From: Candidatus Woesearchaeota archaeon
GTDB taxonomy: Archaea > Nanobdellota > Nanobdellia > Woesearchaeales > UBA9989
DNA length: 64,000 bases
Direction: 5' to 3'
Assembly: GCA_013329045.1 (NCBI GenBank)
Contig: DUKZ01000039.1
Coordinates: 1-64,000, forward strand
Position numbers and translations under genes: made by a program. The notes under the pieces are model-generated. The model saw nothing but the letters and a program-made list of their open reading frames with translations. It was not told the origin of the DNA and made no database searches. Within the stretch, counting starts at the first letter, position 1; each line of letters starts with the position of its first letter. This document shows positions 10,627 through 18,274 of this stretch, piece by piece.

Positions 10627-11363
10627 GGGAGCTCCAATTCCGCGATGACTGGGAGATGGTCTGATAGTTTCACATGAAGGACTTTTGCTCGTACACATCT
10701 GATCGAGTGTGAATGCAGGATCATATCATACTCATAATGTGGGTTCCAGGAGAAAAAGGTTCCTTTTTTGGGGTCTGCAATCTTCAGTTTTGCATGCGAA
10801 AGGAATGAGATCATCTCTTTATTTTTCGGACCGGTGTTAAAATCTCCGATGACGAGGGTTGGGTGTGTATGGCGCCGCACGCACTTTGCAAGAAGCAAGA
10901 GCTGTTGTATGCGCACTTTTGTGTTTATGCTGAGGTGGACAACGATCACTGAAACTTTTCTCTGCTTAATGTGGACGGTGGCAGAGACTGCTGATCTGGG
11001 ACCTGGCCACCCAGGCAAGACAAGCTCTTCTGCTCCAGAGAGAGGATATCTGCTGTAGACCATGTTATCTAGGGAAAAAAATGGTGTTTTGATGCTCGAG
11101 CCAATCTTTTTGTTGTACAGTGGTAAATGTCCCTCGAGATACTCTGATTGGTTTTGGTAGCCTGTCCTCATGCTTCCAGTGTCGCATTCCTGTACGCCGA
11201 GGATATCAGGTTTTTCTTTGGCAATGTGTTCGCCCACCCGCTTGATGATCTTTTCTTTTCCGGAAGGAAAAAGGTATTTGTATGCATAAAGGGAGTACTG
11301 AAGGATGCCTTTTGTTGTCCCAATGCCAGCTTCAATGTTCCACGTCATCACTTTCATGCGCAT
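10623..11363 (-). CDS. endonuclease/exonuclease/phosphatase (EEP) family protein
   Basis: 246 aa Mg-dependent phosphodiesterase of the EEP fold. Diagnostic motifs run in order: TWNIEAG at the N-terminus (metal-binding Asn), GVQECD near residue 55 (metal-binding Glu), NMVYSRYPL, VVHLS, GDFNTG (Asp/Asn pair) and SDHLPV at the C-terminus (catalytic Asp-His). Substrate unknown: family members cleave DNA, RNA caps, phospholipids or inositol phosphates. A TATA-like AAATTTAAAG (11386-11394) is centred 27 nt before ATG 11363, supporting a leaderless mRNA from this start. It overlaps the LamG-like gene by 4 nt. Confidence 0.85.
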   Translation of the reverse strand: MRMKVMTWNIEAGIGTTKGILQYSLYAYKYLFPSGKEKIIKRVGEHIAKEKPDILGVQECDTGSMRTGYQNQSEYLEGHLPLYNKKIGSSIKTPFFSLDNMVYSRYPLSGAEELVLPGWPGPRSAVSATVHIKQRKVSVIVVHLSINTKVRIQQLLLLAKCVRRHTHPTLVIGDFNTGPKNKEMISFLSHAKLKIADPKKGTFFSWNPHYEYDMILHSHSIRCVRAKVLHVKLSDHLPVIAELELP

Positions 11364-11432
11364 ACCATTCAATGAAAACTGGAGAAATTTAAAGGTATCG
11401 GAGATGGAGCATTACCAAAGAAGCAAGTGATC

Positions 11433-11523
11433 ACTAAAAAAATAACATTGTCGCAGACGCGATGTATCATCTCTAGCTTTTCGCAGAAAAGCGGTCTGCT
11501 GACAGTAATGTTGTTTTTTTAGT
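11433..11523. repeat. structured intergenic element A (closing stem plus two hairpins)
   Basis: A 91-nt palindromic element between the EEP gene and tRNA-Arg. The outer 17-nt arms (11433-11449 and 11507-11523) pair almost perfectly (ACTAAAAAAA-Y-AACATT). Inside, GCAGA (11453-11457) pairs with TCTGC (11495-11499), enclosing GATG-TAT-CATC (11461-11471) and GCTTTTC-GCA-GAAAAGC (11476-11492). The element at 62258-62340 has the same plan and shares the TTTTC-N3-GAAAA hairpin and GGTCTGC, although other paired bases differ. No flanking duplication seen. It could be a non-autonomous mobile element or a small RNA. Confidence 0.65.
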
Positions 11524-11627
11524 ACAATGGAAGATTAGAGAAACAACACTCTCCTGCTTGTTACAGGTCCGAAAGTGATCGGAAATAACGACTCTTCCAA
11601 ACCTTCATCTCCGCTCGGCTTCGCTCA

Positions 11628-11717
11628 CGGATCCGAAGGGATTCGAACCCTCGACCTACTGCTCTCCCCGGATCTTCATAGAAGGCAGTCGCTCTATCCA
11701 AGCTGAGCTACGGATCC
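11628..11717 (-). tRNA. tRNA-Arg (anticodon TCT) with intron
   Basis: Cloverleaf on the minus strand with acceptor GGATCCG/CGGATCC, D-stem GCTC/GAGC, anticodon stem ACTGC/GCAGT, loop CTTCTA-A with anticodon TCT, and T-arm GAGGG-TTCGAAT-CCCTT. A 15-nt intron lies between positions 37 and 38, the canonical archaeal site cut by the splicing endonuclease at a bulge-helix-bulge. The discriminator base is G and CCA is not encoded. A TATA-like CTTTTTTAAAG box (about 11742-11750) is centred about 28 nt upstream of the 5' end. Confidence 0.95.
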
Positions 11718-11871
11718 TTGGGTATTGTGGAACACGGTATCTTTAAAAAAGTAACGCCCGAAGACCACGTGTGCTCCGCAGTAACATATGTCACTTCACT
11801 GTACACACCCAAAGACCACGAAGTCTTCTAGAGTAATGTTTTTAAAGGGTCTTGGATTAGTGTCTGACGGT

Positions 11872-11945
11872 GCAGAGGTACCCAAGCGGCCTAAGGGGAG
11901 CGGCTGCAACCCGCTTATTCGGGAGTTCGAATCTCCCCCTCTGCT
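11872..11945 (+). tRNA. tRNA-Cys (anticodon GCA)
   Basis: 74-nt cloverleaf without intron: acceptor GCAGAGG/CCTCTGC, D-stem CCC/GGG, anticodon stem AGCGG/CCGCT with loop CTGCAAC (anticodon GCA) and T-arm GGGAG-TTCGAAT-CTCCC. The discriminator is U73, the known Cys identity element. A TATA-like TTTTTAAAG is centred near 11843, about 28 nt upstream. The start codon of the next gene follows only 7 nt after the mature 3' end, so the tRNA and that mRNA are probably one transcript. Confidence 0.97.
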
Positions 11946-11952
11946 TATCACA

Positions 11953-12711
11953 ATGGCAAAAATTCTGATTAGACCAAAAAGAGTGGCGGATGGAAGAACT
12001 GTCCAGGAGGAAAAATTCTTCTACGTGGCAGACCCCTCAAAGGAGTACCACTGCTGTGATGGAAAGGTAGAAGCAGCAGACCTAAAAAAGCCAAAGCTCA
12101 CAACAAACAAAGGCATCGAGCTCTTTTGCATCGATACCTCTTTCATCGACGAATACAAGCACATGAAAAGGTCCCCTCAGATGGTCCCTTTAAAGGACAT
12201 TGGTCCGATCATTGCCTACACGGGGATCATTAAAGACTCAAAGGTTCTCGATGCCGGTGCTGGATCAGGGGGAATCTGCACTCTCCTCGCAAAGATCGCT
12301 AAAAAGGTGTATTCCTACGAGATACGAGATGATTTCCATGCCCTGGTAAAGAACAACATCAGGGAGCTAGGGCTAAAAAACATCACCCTCAAGAAGCAGG
12401 ATGTCTATCAAGGCATAAAGGAAAAAGACCTTGATGTCATCATTTTTGATCTCCCAGAGCCCTGGAAAGCTATTCCTCATGCAAATAAGGCCCTAAAAAC
12501 AGGAGGTTTCCTTGTCATATACTCTCCTTCAATCCCCCAGATCATGGATGCAATGACAGCGATCGCAAAAGAGCCTGGCTTGATCCCCCAAAGGACAATC
12601 GAGGTGATAGAGCGGGACTGGGAGATCACCGACAGGAAGGTTCGTCCAAGATCAGCTCAGATTGCTCATTCAGGTTTTCTGATATTTGCCAGGAAAATAG
12701 CAGGTGATTGA
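11953..12711 (+). CDS. trmI: tRNA (adenine-58 N1) methyltransferase, TrmI family
   Basis: 252 aa class I SAM methyltransferase predicted to make m1A58 (or m1A57/58 as in archaeal TrmI) in the tRNA T-loop. An N-terminal beta domain (about 1-75) precedes the Rossmann fold with SAM motif VLDAGAGSGG near 100, an acidic ribose-binding site (YSYEIRDD) and FDLPEPWKA near 165, the TrmI catalytic-loop motif. The C-terminus RPRSAQIAHSGFLIFARK is the usual family ending. ATG 11953 is the only start that gives the family N-terminus; it lies 7 nt after tRNA-Cys with no room for a Shine-Dalgarno and no TATA box of its own. A longer in-frame start at 11788 would read through the tRNA and is rejected. Confidence 0.93.
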   Translation: MAKILIRPKRVADGRTVQEEKFFYVADPSKEYHCCDGKVEAADLKKPKLTTNKGIELFCIDTSFIDEYKHMKRSPQMVPLKDIGPIIAYTGIIKDSKVLDAGAGSGGICTLLAKIAKKVYSYEIRDDFHALVKNNIRELGLKNITLKKQDVYQGIKEKDLDVIIFDLPEPWKAIPHANKALKTGGFLVIYSPSIPQIMDAMTAIAKEPGLIPQRTIEVIERDWEITDRKVRPRSAQIAHSGFLIFARKIAGD

Positions 12712-12753
12712 GTCGCCAAATCATTATAAACAATCAAACGCCAACTAATTCTC

Positions 12754-13305
12754 ATGTATAGGAAAATCGTCGGTCACTTAAGGGGCCAGATAGGAAAAGC
12801 TGCTGTTGCCTGGGTGATGCCGCCAGGAGATAGGACTATTGAAGTTGGAATGCCAAGGGACAGGACAAGGACAGGCATGTTGGCAGAAGTGACAAGGCAA
12901 TACCTGGTTATTACAAGGGAGGGCGAGCCCTGGTGTCAGGACTCAGCCAGGATTTCCCTCGATTACCTTGTCATGCTTGGCATCTGGTCAGTTGACGAGC
13001 AGATGATGGGGGAAAAACTCCTTGGGGGGACAAAATACAAGACCCGGTTTGATGTGTCCGTGGGAGATTCTTCTGAGGAGCTATATGTTGGCGGTTTTCA
13101 GGTGAGTAAAGGCCCATCCTTTGCCTTGTTTTCTCCAGGACTGCTCGATCCATACCATTGTATCTTTGATGCATTGGTTTTCGCGAGTGAGGATATTGTT
13201 GGCGAAAGGGAAAAGTTAGAAGAAAGAGAAGTGGCACGGGCCATCGATGCTGCATTGAGGGGTGCAGAACGCGGAATGGCTCATGACGTGGTAAATTTAC
13301 GTTGA
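12754..13305 (+). CDS. unknown protein, first of three tandem relatives
   Basis: 183 aa, soluble, no family recognised. First of three adjacent genes of nearly equal length (183, 184, 179 aa). Features that recur in the next genes are a beta-rich N-terminal half ending in a strand like ISLDYLVMLGI (residues about 68-78), a GG-x2-V turn (VGGFQVSKG) followed by FALFSP, and a late segment ALVFASEDIVGE. A TATA-like CATTATAAAC is centred 26 nt before ATG 12754, suggesting a leaderless mRNA. The function cannot be inferred from sequence alone. Confidence 0.75.
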   Translation: MYRKIVGHLRGQIGKAAVAWVMPPGDRTIEVGMPRDRTRTGMLAEVTRQYLVITREGEPWCQDSARISLDYLVMLGIWSVDEQMMGEKLLGGTKYKTRFDVSVGDSSEELYVGGFQVSKGPSFALFSPGLLDPYHCIFDALVFASEDIVGEREKLEEREVARAIDAALRGAERGMAHDVVNLR

Positions 13306-13423
13306 GAGGATGTCTCAAAAGGTCAACTCTTTTTCTTGGCAAGAATCCCTGTATTTGTTGGAATAGTGGTATGGGGGCACAATAAAATATATAAATTTCA
13401 ATTTCTATAACAACTAAGGGGTT

Positions 13424-13978
13424 ATGTCTCTTGATTTTCCAGATTTATCCAAAGGATATATCGGCAGGGAGTGTGTCGTGTTCATGTCCCCAAATGATGA
13501 GCTAAGGATGAGGAGTCCATCACTTGTTGTCGAATATAATCAGGGCAGGATTGCTGCAGTTGAGGAGAAACTGTTGCAGATGCAGTATTTGGAAGAGAGA
13601 AGGTCTGGCTTTCGCTCATTCCAGCAGGTGTGGATCCCTTTTGATGAGATAGGGTGTCTCTTCTTGTTTCGTCCGGGCAATCATTCCCGCGTCCCCTGCA
13701 CTGAAAGCTGGTATACCTTAAAGATGCCTCACATTGTCAATGGAGCGTTGGTTCTAGATGGCCATGGCAGGCCGATCCCTTATAGCATCGGCGGACTTAA
13801 AGTGGCAGATGATGAGTATATCGTCCTTCATGATCCAATAACTGCACCGCTGGAGAGCCCGATGGAGATGGCCGTTTTGAGGAGAGATATTATCATGGAT
13901 GTTATGGGGGTAGTACCATGCCTTCGTGAAAAGATCCTTGAGGATGAGGGTGATGATGGCATTGTGTTTTTGATGTAG
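13424..13978 (+). CDS. unknown protein, second of three tandem relatives
   Basis: 184 aa, soluble, no family recognised. It parallels its upstream neighbour: an early GRECVVFMSPNDELRMRSP strand region, then VWIPFDEIGCLFLF (about 68-81), then IGGLKVADDEYIVLHDP and a late MAVLRRDIIMDV segment matching ALVFASEDIVGE of the first protein. The C-terminus is acidic. A TATA-like AATATATAAATTT lies about 32 nt upstream and GGGG sits just before the ATG. It was probably duplicated from a common ancestor and then diverged strongly. Confidence 0.75.
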   Translation: MSLDFPDLSKGYIGRECVVFMSPNDELRMRSPSLVVEYNQGRIAAVEEKLLQMQYLEERRSGFRSFQQVWIPFDEIGCLFLFRPGNHSRVPCTESWYTLKMPHIVNGALVLDGHGRPIPYSIGGLKVADDEYIVLHDPITAPLESPMEMAVLRRDIIMDVMGVVPCLREKILEDEGDDGIVFLM

Positions 13979-13991
13979 TCAGTGTTCTCTT

Positions 13992-14029
13992 AATGGATAT
14001 AGATAGTTTAAATGGATATAGATAGTTTA
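13992..14029. repeat. 19-bp tandem direct repeat
   Basis: Two exact head-to-tail copies of AATGGATATAGATAGTTTA (13992-14010 and 14011-14029) lie between the second and third tandem unknown genes. Each copy contains a TATA-like stretch. The likely promoter of the next gene (around 14044) is just downstream. It looks like a simple local duplication. Confidence 0.9.
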
Positions 14030-14070
14030 TCAGCAAAATCCTAAAAAACCTTTGCTCATTCTCAATCGGC

Positions 14071-14610
14071 ATGTTTGGCCTTCGCATGATAGAATTGTTC
14101 CCTTATGAACAGAGGACTGTTGATATCCTCGTAACGATTGTTGATGATGTACGAAAAGTGCAGGTGGGAAGGATCCCCATACTGCGCTATCAGGGGATTG
14201 TCCTTGGCCTGGAAAAAGGAAACTTTGTCGTTGATACCGGACAAGAAGTAACTGAAGTCGACACTGAAAGGATATGCATGATCGGTGACAGGATACTAGG
14301 ATGTCATCCCTTGTTTGCCCGGGAATACTGGAAGAGTGTTCCTGGAATGATTTCCTATCACCTTGATGAGTGCCTCACCCTGGGGAGTTCGCCCGTCAGG
14401 GCTGTTGTTGGGGGCAATCAGTGGTATGCCAGTGAATGCTTTGATTTCCTCCAGCAGGCCTGGATGCATGATGGCCAGCTCAAACGATACAAGACTCTCG
14501 CTGTGAGGAGCGACCTTATCCGTCAGGTCCACCACCCCGAGAGAGTATACAGAACAGGTTCAGGACCGGATATTATTATCCCGTTTCCAAGGAGGAATCA
14601 TGAAGAGTGA
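14071..14610 (+). CDS. unknown protein, third of three tandem relatives
   Basis: 179 aa, soluble, no family recognised. Most divergent of the three tandem proteins, but the plan is the same: an N-terminal beta-rich half ending with VDTERICMIGDRILG (about 69-83), a VVGGNQWYASE turn and a late LAVRSDLIRQV segment aligning with the MAVLRRDIIMDV and ALVFASEDIVGE segments of its neighbours. ATG 14071 lies about 27 nt after an A/T-rich box. The last 11 nt overlap the DUF99 gene, so that gene is probably translated from the same mRNA. Confidence 0.72.
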   Translation: MFGLRMIELFPYEQRTVDILVTIVDDVRKVQVGRIPILRYQGIVLGLEKGNFVVDTGQEVTEVDTERICMIGDRILGCHPLFAREYWKSVPGMISYHLDECLTLGSSPVRAVVGGNQWYASECFDFLQQAWMHDGQLKRYKTLAVRSDLIRQVHHPERVYRTGSGPDIIIPFPRRNHEE

Positions 14611-15160
14611 AATTCGCATTATCGGTTTTGATGACTGCCCGTTTGATAAGTTCAATGATAAGGAAGTAAAGATTATTGGCACTATCTTTCGTGGGGGAAA
14701 GTCTCTTGATGGTGTTGTCTCAACAATTATCGCGATTGATGGCATTGACGCAACAGAAAAACTATCCTCTCTTATCCAAACCACAAAATTTCGCCCCCAG
14801 CTCCAGGCAATCCTGCTTGATGGTATCACCATGGGCGGCTTTAATGTCATCGACATCCATGTCCTGGCAAAAACCACCAATTTGCCAGTTATTGTGGTAA
14901 TGAGAAACCTCCCGGATTTTCAAAAAATAAAAAATGCCCTCACCAAGCTTGAGATGAATGATCGCTTTGCCCTGATGGAAAAAGCAGGAATCCCAATAAA
15001 ACACAATAACATCTATTTCCAATGTGCTGCAATAAGCAAAGATGAAGCAAAGGCCATCCTCTCCCTCACAACGATTCATGCTGATATCCCAGAGCCGATT
15101 AGGATTGCCCACCTCATCGCAGCAGGTATCACGAAAGGCGAGTCGAGCGGGGATGCGTGA
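14600..15160 (+). CDS. DUF99 family protein (endonuclease V-like fold)
   Basis: 186 aa. Recognised as DUF99/UPF0215 by FRGGKSLDGVVST near residue 30, an acidic IDGIDATEKL segment, LLDGITMGGFNVIDIH near 75 and PVIVVMRNLPDF. DUF99 is known to share the RNase H-like fold of endonuclease V; the retained Asp and Glu residues suggest a nucleic-acid function, but no biochemical role is established. GGAGG lies 4 nt before ATG 14600 and the gene overlaps the preceding unknown gene by 11 nt. Confidence 0.88.
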   Translation: MKSEIRIIGFDDCPFDKFNDKEVKIIGTIFRGGKSLDGVVSTIIAIDGIDATEKLSSLIQTTKFRPQLQAILLDGITMGGFNVIDIHVLAKTTNLPVIVVMRNLPDFQKIKNALTKLEMNDRFALMEKAGIPIKHNNIYFQCAAISKDEAKAILSLTTIHADIPEPIRIAHLIAAGITKGESSGDA

Positions 15161-15187
15161 GGCCAAAATATGCTTTCACCCAAAACT

Positions 15188-15874
15188 TTATCCAGGCTCA
15201 ATTTTCTCGGCAAGAAACCGTTGTGTTCTCTCATCCCTTGGATGAAGAAACAGTTCCTTCCCGTCTCTCTCAATAATCATTCCCCCTTCCATATATGCAA
15301 ATGATGTGCCAATCTTTTGTGCAAAGGAGAGGTTATGGGTGATAATAAGCATGGTCATTCCTTCTTGTGCAAGATTGGAGACGATGGCGAGAACCTCTCC
15401 TATCATCTGTGGATCAAGTGAGGAGGTGATCTCATCCAATAGCAATAGTTTCGGTTGCATGATAAGAGCCCGTGCAAGAGCAACACGCTGTTTTTGTCCA
15501 GAGCTCAGCTGGTGGGGATAATGATTGATCTTATCTTGCAGTCTGACTTTAAGGAGGATGTCGAGAGTATCACGATATACTTCTGATTTTTCTCTTTTTT
15601 GCACCAGTTGTGGTGCAAGCATGATATTATCAAGAACGCGGAGATGGTCCCATAGGTAATGCTCTTGGAATACCAGTCCAATAGATCTCTCTTTGAATAT
15701 CAGATTGCCGGAATCATGCTTTTCAATTCCGGCAATGCACCGAAGGAGGGTTGTTTTGCCGCTGCCAGAAGGGCCAAGGAGAACAGCAACTTCCCCTTCC
15801 TCAACGGCAAAATTAACATTTTTGAGGACAGTGTTATTTCCAAATGTTTTACAAAGTTGCTTTATTTCTAGCAT
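15188..15874 (-). CDS. polar amino-acid ABC transporter ATP-binding protein (GlnQ/HisP type)
   Basis: 228 aa ATPase that powers the adjacent permease. Walker A GPSGSGKTT near residue 34, Q-loop VFQEHYLW, signature LSSGQKQRVALARAL (with Ser for the usual first Gly) and Walker B LLLLDEITSSLDP with catalytic Glu, then the H-loop ITHN. The permease stop lies 26 nt inside the start of this gene, so the two are translationally coupled. Order in transcription: binding protein, permease, ATPase. The substrate is probably a polar or charged amino acid by family. Confidence 0.93.
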   Translation of the reverse strand: MLEIKQLCKTFGNNTVLKNVNFAVEEGEVAVLLGPSGSGKTTLLRCIAGIEKHDSGNLIFKERSIGLVFQEHYLWDHLRVLDNIMLAPQLVQKREKSEVYRDTLDILLKVRLQDKINHYPHQLSSGQKQRVALARALIMQPKLLLLDEITSSLDPQMIGEVLAIVSNLAQEGMTMLIITHNLSFAQKIGTSFAYMEGGMIIERDGKELFLHPRDERTQRFLAEKIEPG

Positions 15875-16517
15875 GTTCCCACCGTTGCAAGAGAAGGCTT
15901 AAAGGTAAGATAATGATGAGATAGAGGACTCCTATGACCGTATAAACCTCGAGTGGCCTATATGTTTGGCTGATGATGTTTTGGCCCTGGAAGAAGAGTT
16001 CATTGACAGTTATGAATGATGCAAGTGAGGTCGTTTTGATAGTATCGATATACCTTCCTGCAAGGGGGGGCAAAATAACTTTGAGGGACAGGGGGACAAT
16101 GATATGCCAGAAGGTTTGTACGCTGCTCAATTTCAGCACATGAGCTGCTTCTATCTGTCCTTTATGGATGCTCACAAAACCTGCTCGGAAGATTTCAGCG
16201 CTAAATGCGCCAAGGTAGAGTGAAAGCGCAATAACAGAAACAACAAAGGGTGATACCATCCTGTTGAAATAGAGGGGGAGAAAATAGAAAAACCAGATCA
16301 GTAGCACGACGACAGGCAGATCTCTGAATATCTCGATGAATACAGAAGAGGTAAGAGAAAGTGGTCTCAATGGGGATATCTTCATGATGGCAAGGATAAT
16401 GCCAAGTGCTGTTCCGAGTAGTATGACGAGGAATGTAAGGGAGAGCATAACGATGCATCCATAGAGTAACGCTTTATAATGAAAAAAAAGGAAAGAAAAA
16501 TTCCAGTGATACGCCAT
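15849..16517 (-). CDS. polar amino-acid ABC transporter permease (HisM/GlnP type)
   Basis: 222 aa with about five membrane segments. The EAA loop that contacts the ATPase is visible as EAAHVLKLSSVQTFWHIIVP near residue 140, and the N-terminal YGCIVMLSLTFLVILLGTA segment is typical of the His/Glu/Gln/Arg/opine subfamily. It begins 15 nt after the binding-protein stop with GGAGCGAAGAGAAG in front of the ATG, and it overlaps the ATPase gene. Only one permease gene is present, so it probably acts as a homodimer. Confidence 0.93.
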   Translation of the reverse strand: MAYHWNFSFLFFHYKALLYGCIVMLSLTFLVILLGTALGIILAIMKISPLRPLSLTSSVFIEIFRDLPVVVLLIWFFYFLPLYFNRMVSPFVVSVIALSLYLGAFSAEIFRAGFVSIHKGQIEAAHVLKLSSVQTFWHIIVPLSLKVILPPLAGRYIDTIKTTSLASFITVNELFFQGQNIISQTYRPLEVYTVIGVLYLIIILPLSLLLQRWEHARNKATL

Positions 16518-16532
16518 CTTCTCTTCGCTCCT

Positions 16533-17384
16533 CTAGGAAAAGACTGGGGAGTATGTCCTCTCTTCAATGAACCACCCGGGAGCGTTGTATCTTTTCATCG
16601 TGGCTTTGGTATATCCCGTAACTTCCAAGTAGTCTAGAGCGTTGTCCAGAAAATTGAGAAGGTCCAGGTCGCCTTGCCGAACGGCCCATGTTGAGGAGAT
16701 GGCATCGAGGGGATCTCCGTCAAAGATCATGGCAATGTCCCCTTGCTGTTTGATATATGCTTCTGCGTCATGATATGAGACATATGCAAGATCTGCATTG
16801 TTGTTTGAGACAGCAACCATTGTCATTGCCATGTCTAAAGTTGGGGGAAGGACGATGAGTTGTGCTTTGGGAAACAGCTTTATCGCATTCGTATGCCCAT
16901 ATGATCCTTGGACGACAGCGATCCGGACGCTCTCCTGATTGATATCATCGAGCGTAGGGAATCTGGAATCGTCCGCCCGCATCGCAAGCGTGTTTGTCGT
17001 ATAAAGGAATGGCCTGGTAAAAGCAACGCTGGTCGAGCGTTCAATGGAAGGGAATATCCCTGTCATGGCAACATCACACCTTCCAACGGCAAGGTCTGCA
17101 GGGAATGTAGACCAGGTCGACTCCACAAAGTCCACTTTGATATGTGCCTGGCTCATCGCTTCATTGAATATGTCAACAAAGAACCCTGATAACTCCTCAG
17201 TCGTTGAATTCTTGACAAGGGCTGGTGGCCATGGGGTGTAGCATGCGTTGATGTGTCTTTGGTCAAGTATCTGTTGGAATGAGTTTTCCTCCTCCTGGGT
17301 TGCTGGTCTCAGGGCAAAGAGACTGATGAGTGAGATTACTACAGCAAGGACTACAAGGACGTTCATTATCGCAATTTTTTTCAT
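16533..17384 (-). CDS. amino-acid ABC transporter substrate-binding protein
   Basis: 283 aa periplasmic-binding-protein-like protein (SBP_bac_3). Residues 8-26 are a hydrophobic segment without a lipobox cysteine, so it is probably an uncleaved membrane anchor. Family hallmarks are GFFVDIFNEAM, the VGRCDVAMTGIF motif (here MTGIFPSIERS) and VVQGSYGHTN. GGAGGT lies 5 nt before ATG 17384. It leads the three-gene transporter operon and is divergent from a TrmB regulator. Confidence 0.92.
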   Translation of the reverse strand: MKKIAIMNVLVVLAVVISLISLFALRPATQEEENSFQQILDQRHINACYTPWPPALVKNSTTEELSGFFVDIFNEAMSQAHIKVDFVESTWSTFPADLAVGRCDVAMTGIFPSIERSTSVAFTRPFLYTTNTLAMRADDSRFPTLDDINQESVRIAVVQGSYGHTNAIKLFPKAQLIVLPPTLDMAMTMVAVSNNNADLAYVSYHDAEAYIKQQGDIAMIFDGDPLDAISSTWAVRQGDLDLLNFLDNALDYLEVTGYTKATMKRYNAPGWFIEERTYSPVFS

Positions 17385-17498
17385 GATGACCTCCGATTAT
17401 CTATAGGGTGGTAACAATTCTTTGTTTTTAATAATCACCTCCCCCCTACTAGGGTACCAATAAGAAAAATTCAAATACTAAAGCCTTTTTTTGGTTGT
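17385..17498. promoter_or_regulatory. divergent promoter region of transporter operon and TrmB gene
   Basis: A 114-bp spacer between divergent starts. For the transporter (minus strand) a TATA-like ATTAAAAAC lies at 17424-17433. For the regulator (plus strand) AAATACTAAAG lies about 25 nt before its GTG. Between them is a palindrome with arms CCCTA/TAGGG around one base (17444-17454), followed by GGTACC (17453-17458), and CTATAGGG occurs at 17401-17408. The palindrome is a candidate operator for TrmB, which often autoregulates and controls a divergent transporter. That assignment is inference. Confidence 0.5.
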
Positions 17499-18260
17499 GT
17501 GGACACAAAAGTACTGGAGAACATCGGCCTCACAGGCGGAGAAGTCAGGGTATATCTTGCGCTCATCAGGCTTGGGCCATCAACAACAGGACCGATTACT
17601 GATAAGTCAAAGGTAGCATCTTCTAAGATTTACCATCTTCTAGAGCGGCTTCTCCAGAAGGGTTTAATCTCTTATATCATCAAGGATAAGACACGGTATT
17701 ATCAGGCGGAGGACCCTGCGAAGATAAGGGGGTATATGAAGAAAAAAGAGGCGCAACTCCAAGAGCAAAAACAGGCAATGGATATCCTCATTCCACAGCT
17801 CCAGTTTCAAAAACAAGGGGAGCAGGAAAAAAGCGATGCGCAGATTTACAAGGGGTTCTTGGGGATCCAGGCAATAGCAGATCATATGTATGAAACTCTC
17901 AGGGAGGGTGATACCTTCTACAACATAGGCATCCCTTCATTCCAGGAAGAAAAATATCATGAGTACTGGCACGAAGACCATAAAAAAAGGGTGAAGGGAA
18001 GGATCAAATGCAAGATGCTCTTCAACAAGGATGCGCCAAAGGAGGTTCTCGATAATAGGAACAAGTATTGGGGATGCGATGCGAGGTATATGCCATTTTC
18101 CATCAAGACCCCTTCCTGGATCCTGATGTACAAGGATGTCTCTGTCATCATTCTCCAGAGCAATGAACCCATGGCAATCGAGATCAAGAATAGGCAGATC
18201 ACCAATTCCTTTAAGCAGTATTTTGATGCATTTTGGAAATTGACGAAGAAAGAGACTTGA
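17499..18260 (+). CDS. TrmB family transcriptional regulator
   Basis: 253 aa. The N-terminal winged helix (about 1-75: GLTGGEVRVYLALIRLGPST, then SKIYHLLERLLQKGLI) is the TrmB DNA-binding domain. A basic coiled coil (about 80-110) follows, then the C-terminal TrmB/PLD-like domain with YNIGIPSFQEEKYHEYW. TrmB proteins bind small effectors, classically sugars, and repress or activate transport genes. The GTG start (17499) is supported by an A/T-rich box about 25 nt upstream. Its position opposite an amino-acid-type transporter suggests that operon as its target. Confidence 0.9.
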   Translation: MDTKVLENIGLTGGEVRVYLALIRLGPSTTGPITDKSKVASSKIYHLLERLLQKGLISYIIKDKTRYYQAEDPAKIRGYMKKKEAQLQEQKQAMDILIPQLQFQKQGEQEKSDAQIYKGFLGIQAIADHMYETLREGDTFYNIGIPSFQEEKYHEYWHEDHKKRVKGRIKCKMLFNKDAPKEVLDNRNKYWGCDARYMPFSIKTPSWILMYKDVSVIILQSNEPMAIEIKNRQITNSFKQYFDAFWKLTKKET

Positions 18261-18274
18261 ATAGTCCCAAGCTA

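Noticed and set aside
17499-17888. TrmB with the Thermococcus-type TACT-N3-AGTA operator
   Set aside because: That exact site is not found in the spacer; only a shorter CCCTA/TAGGG palindrome is present, so I report it merely as a candidate.
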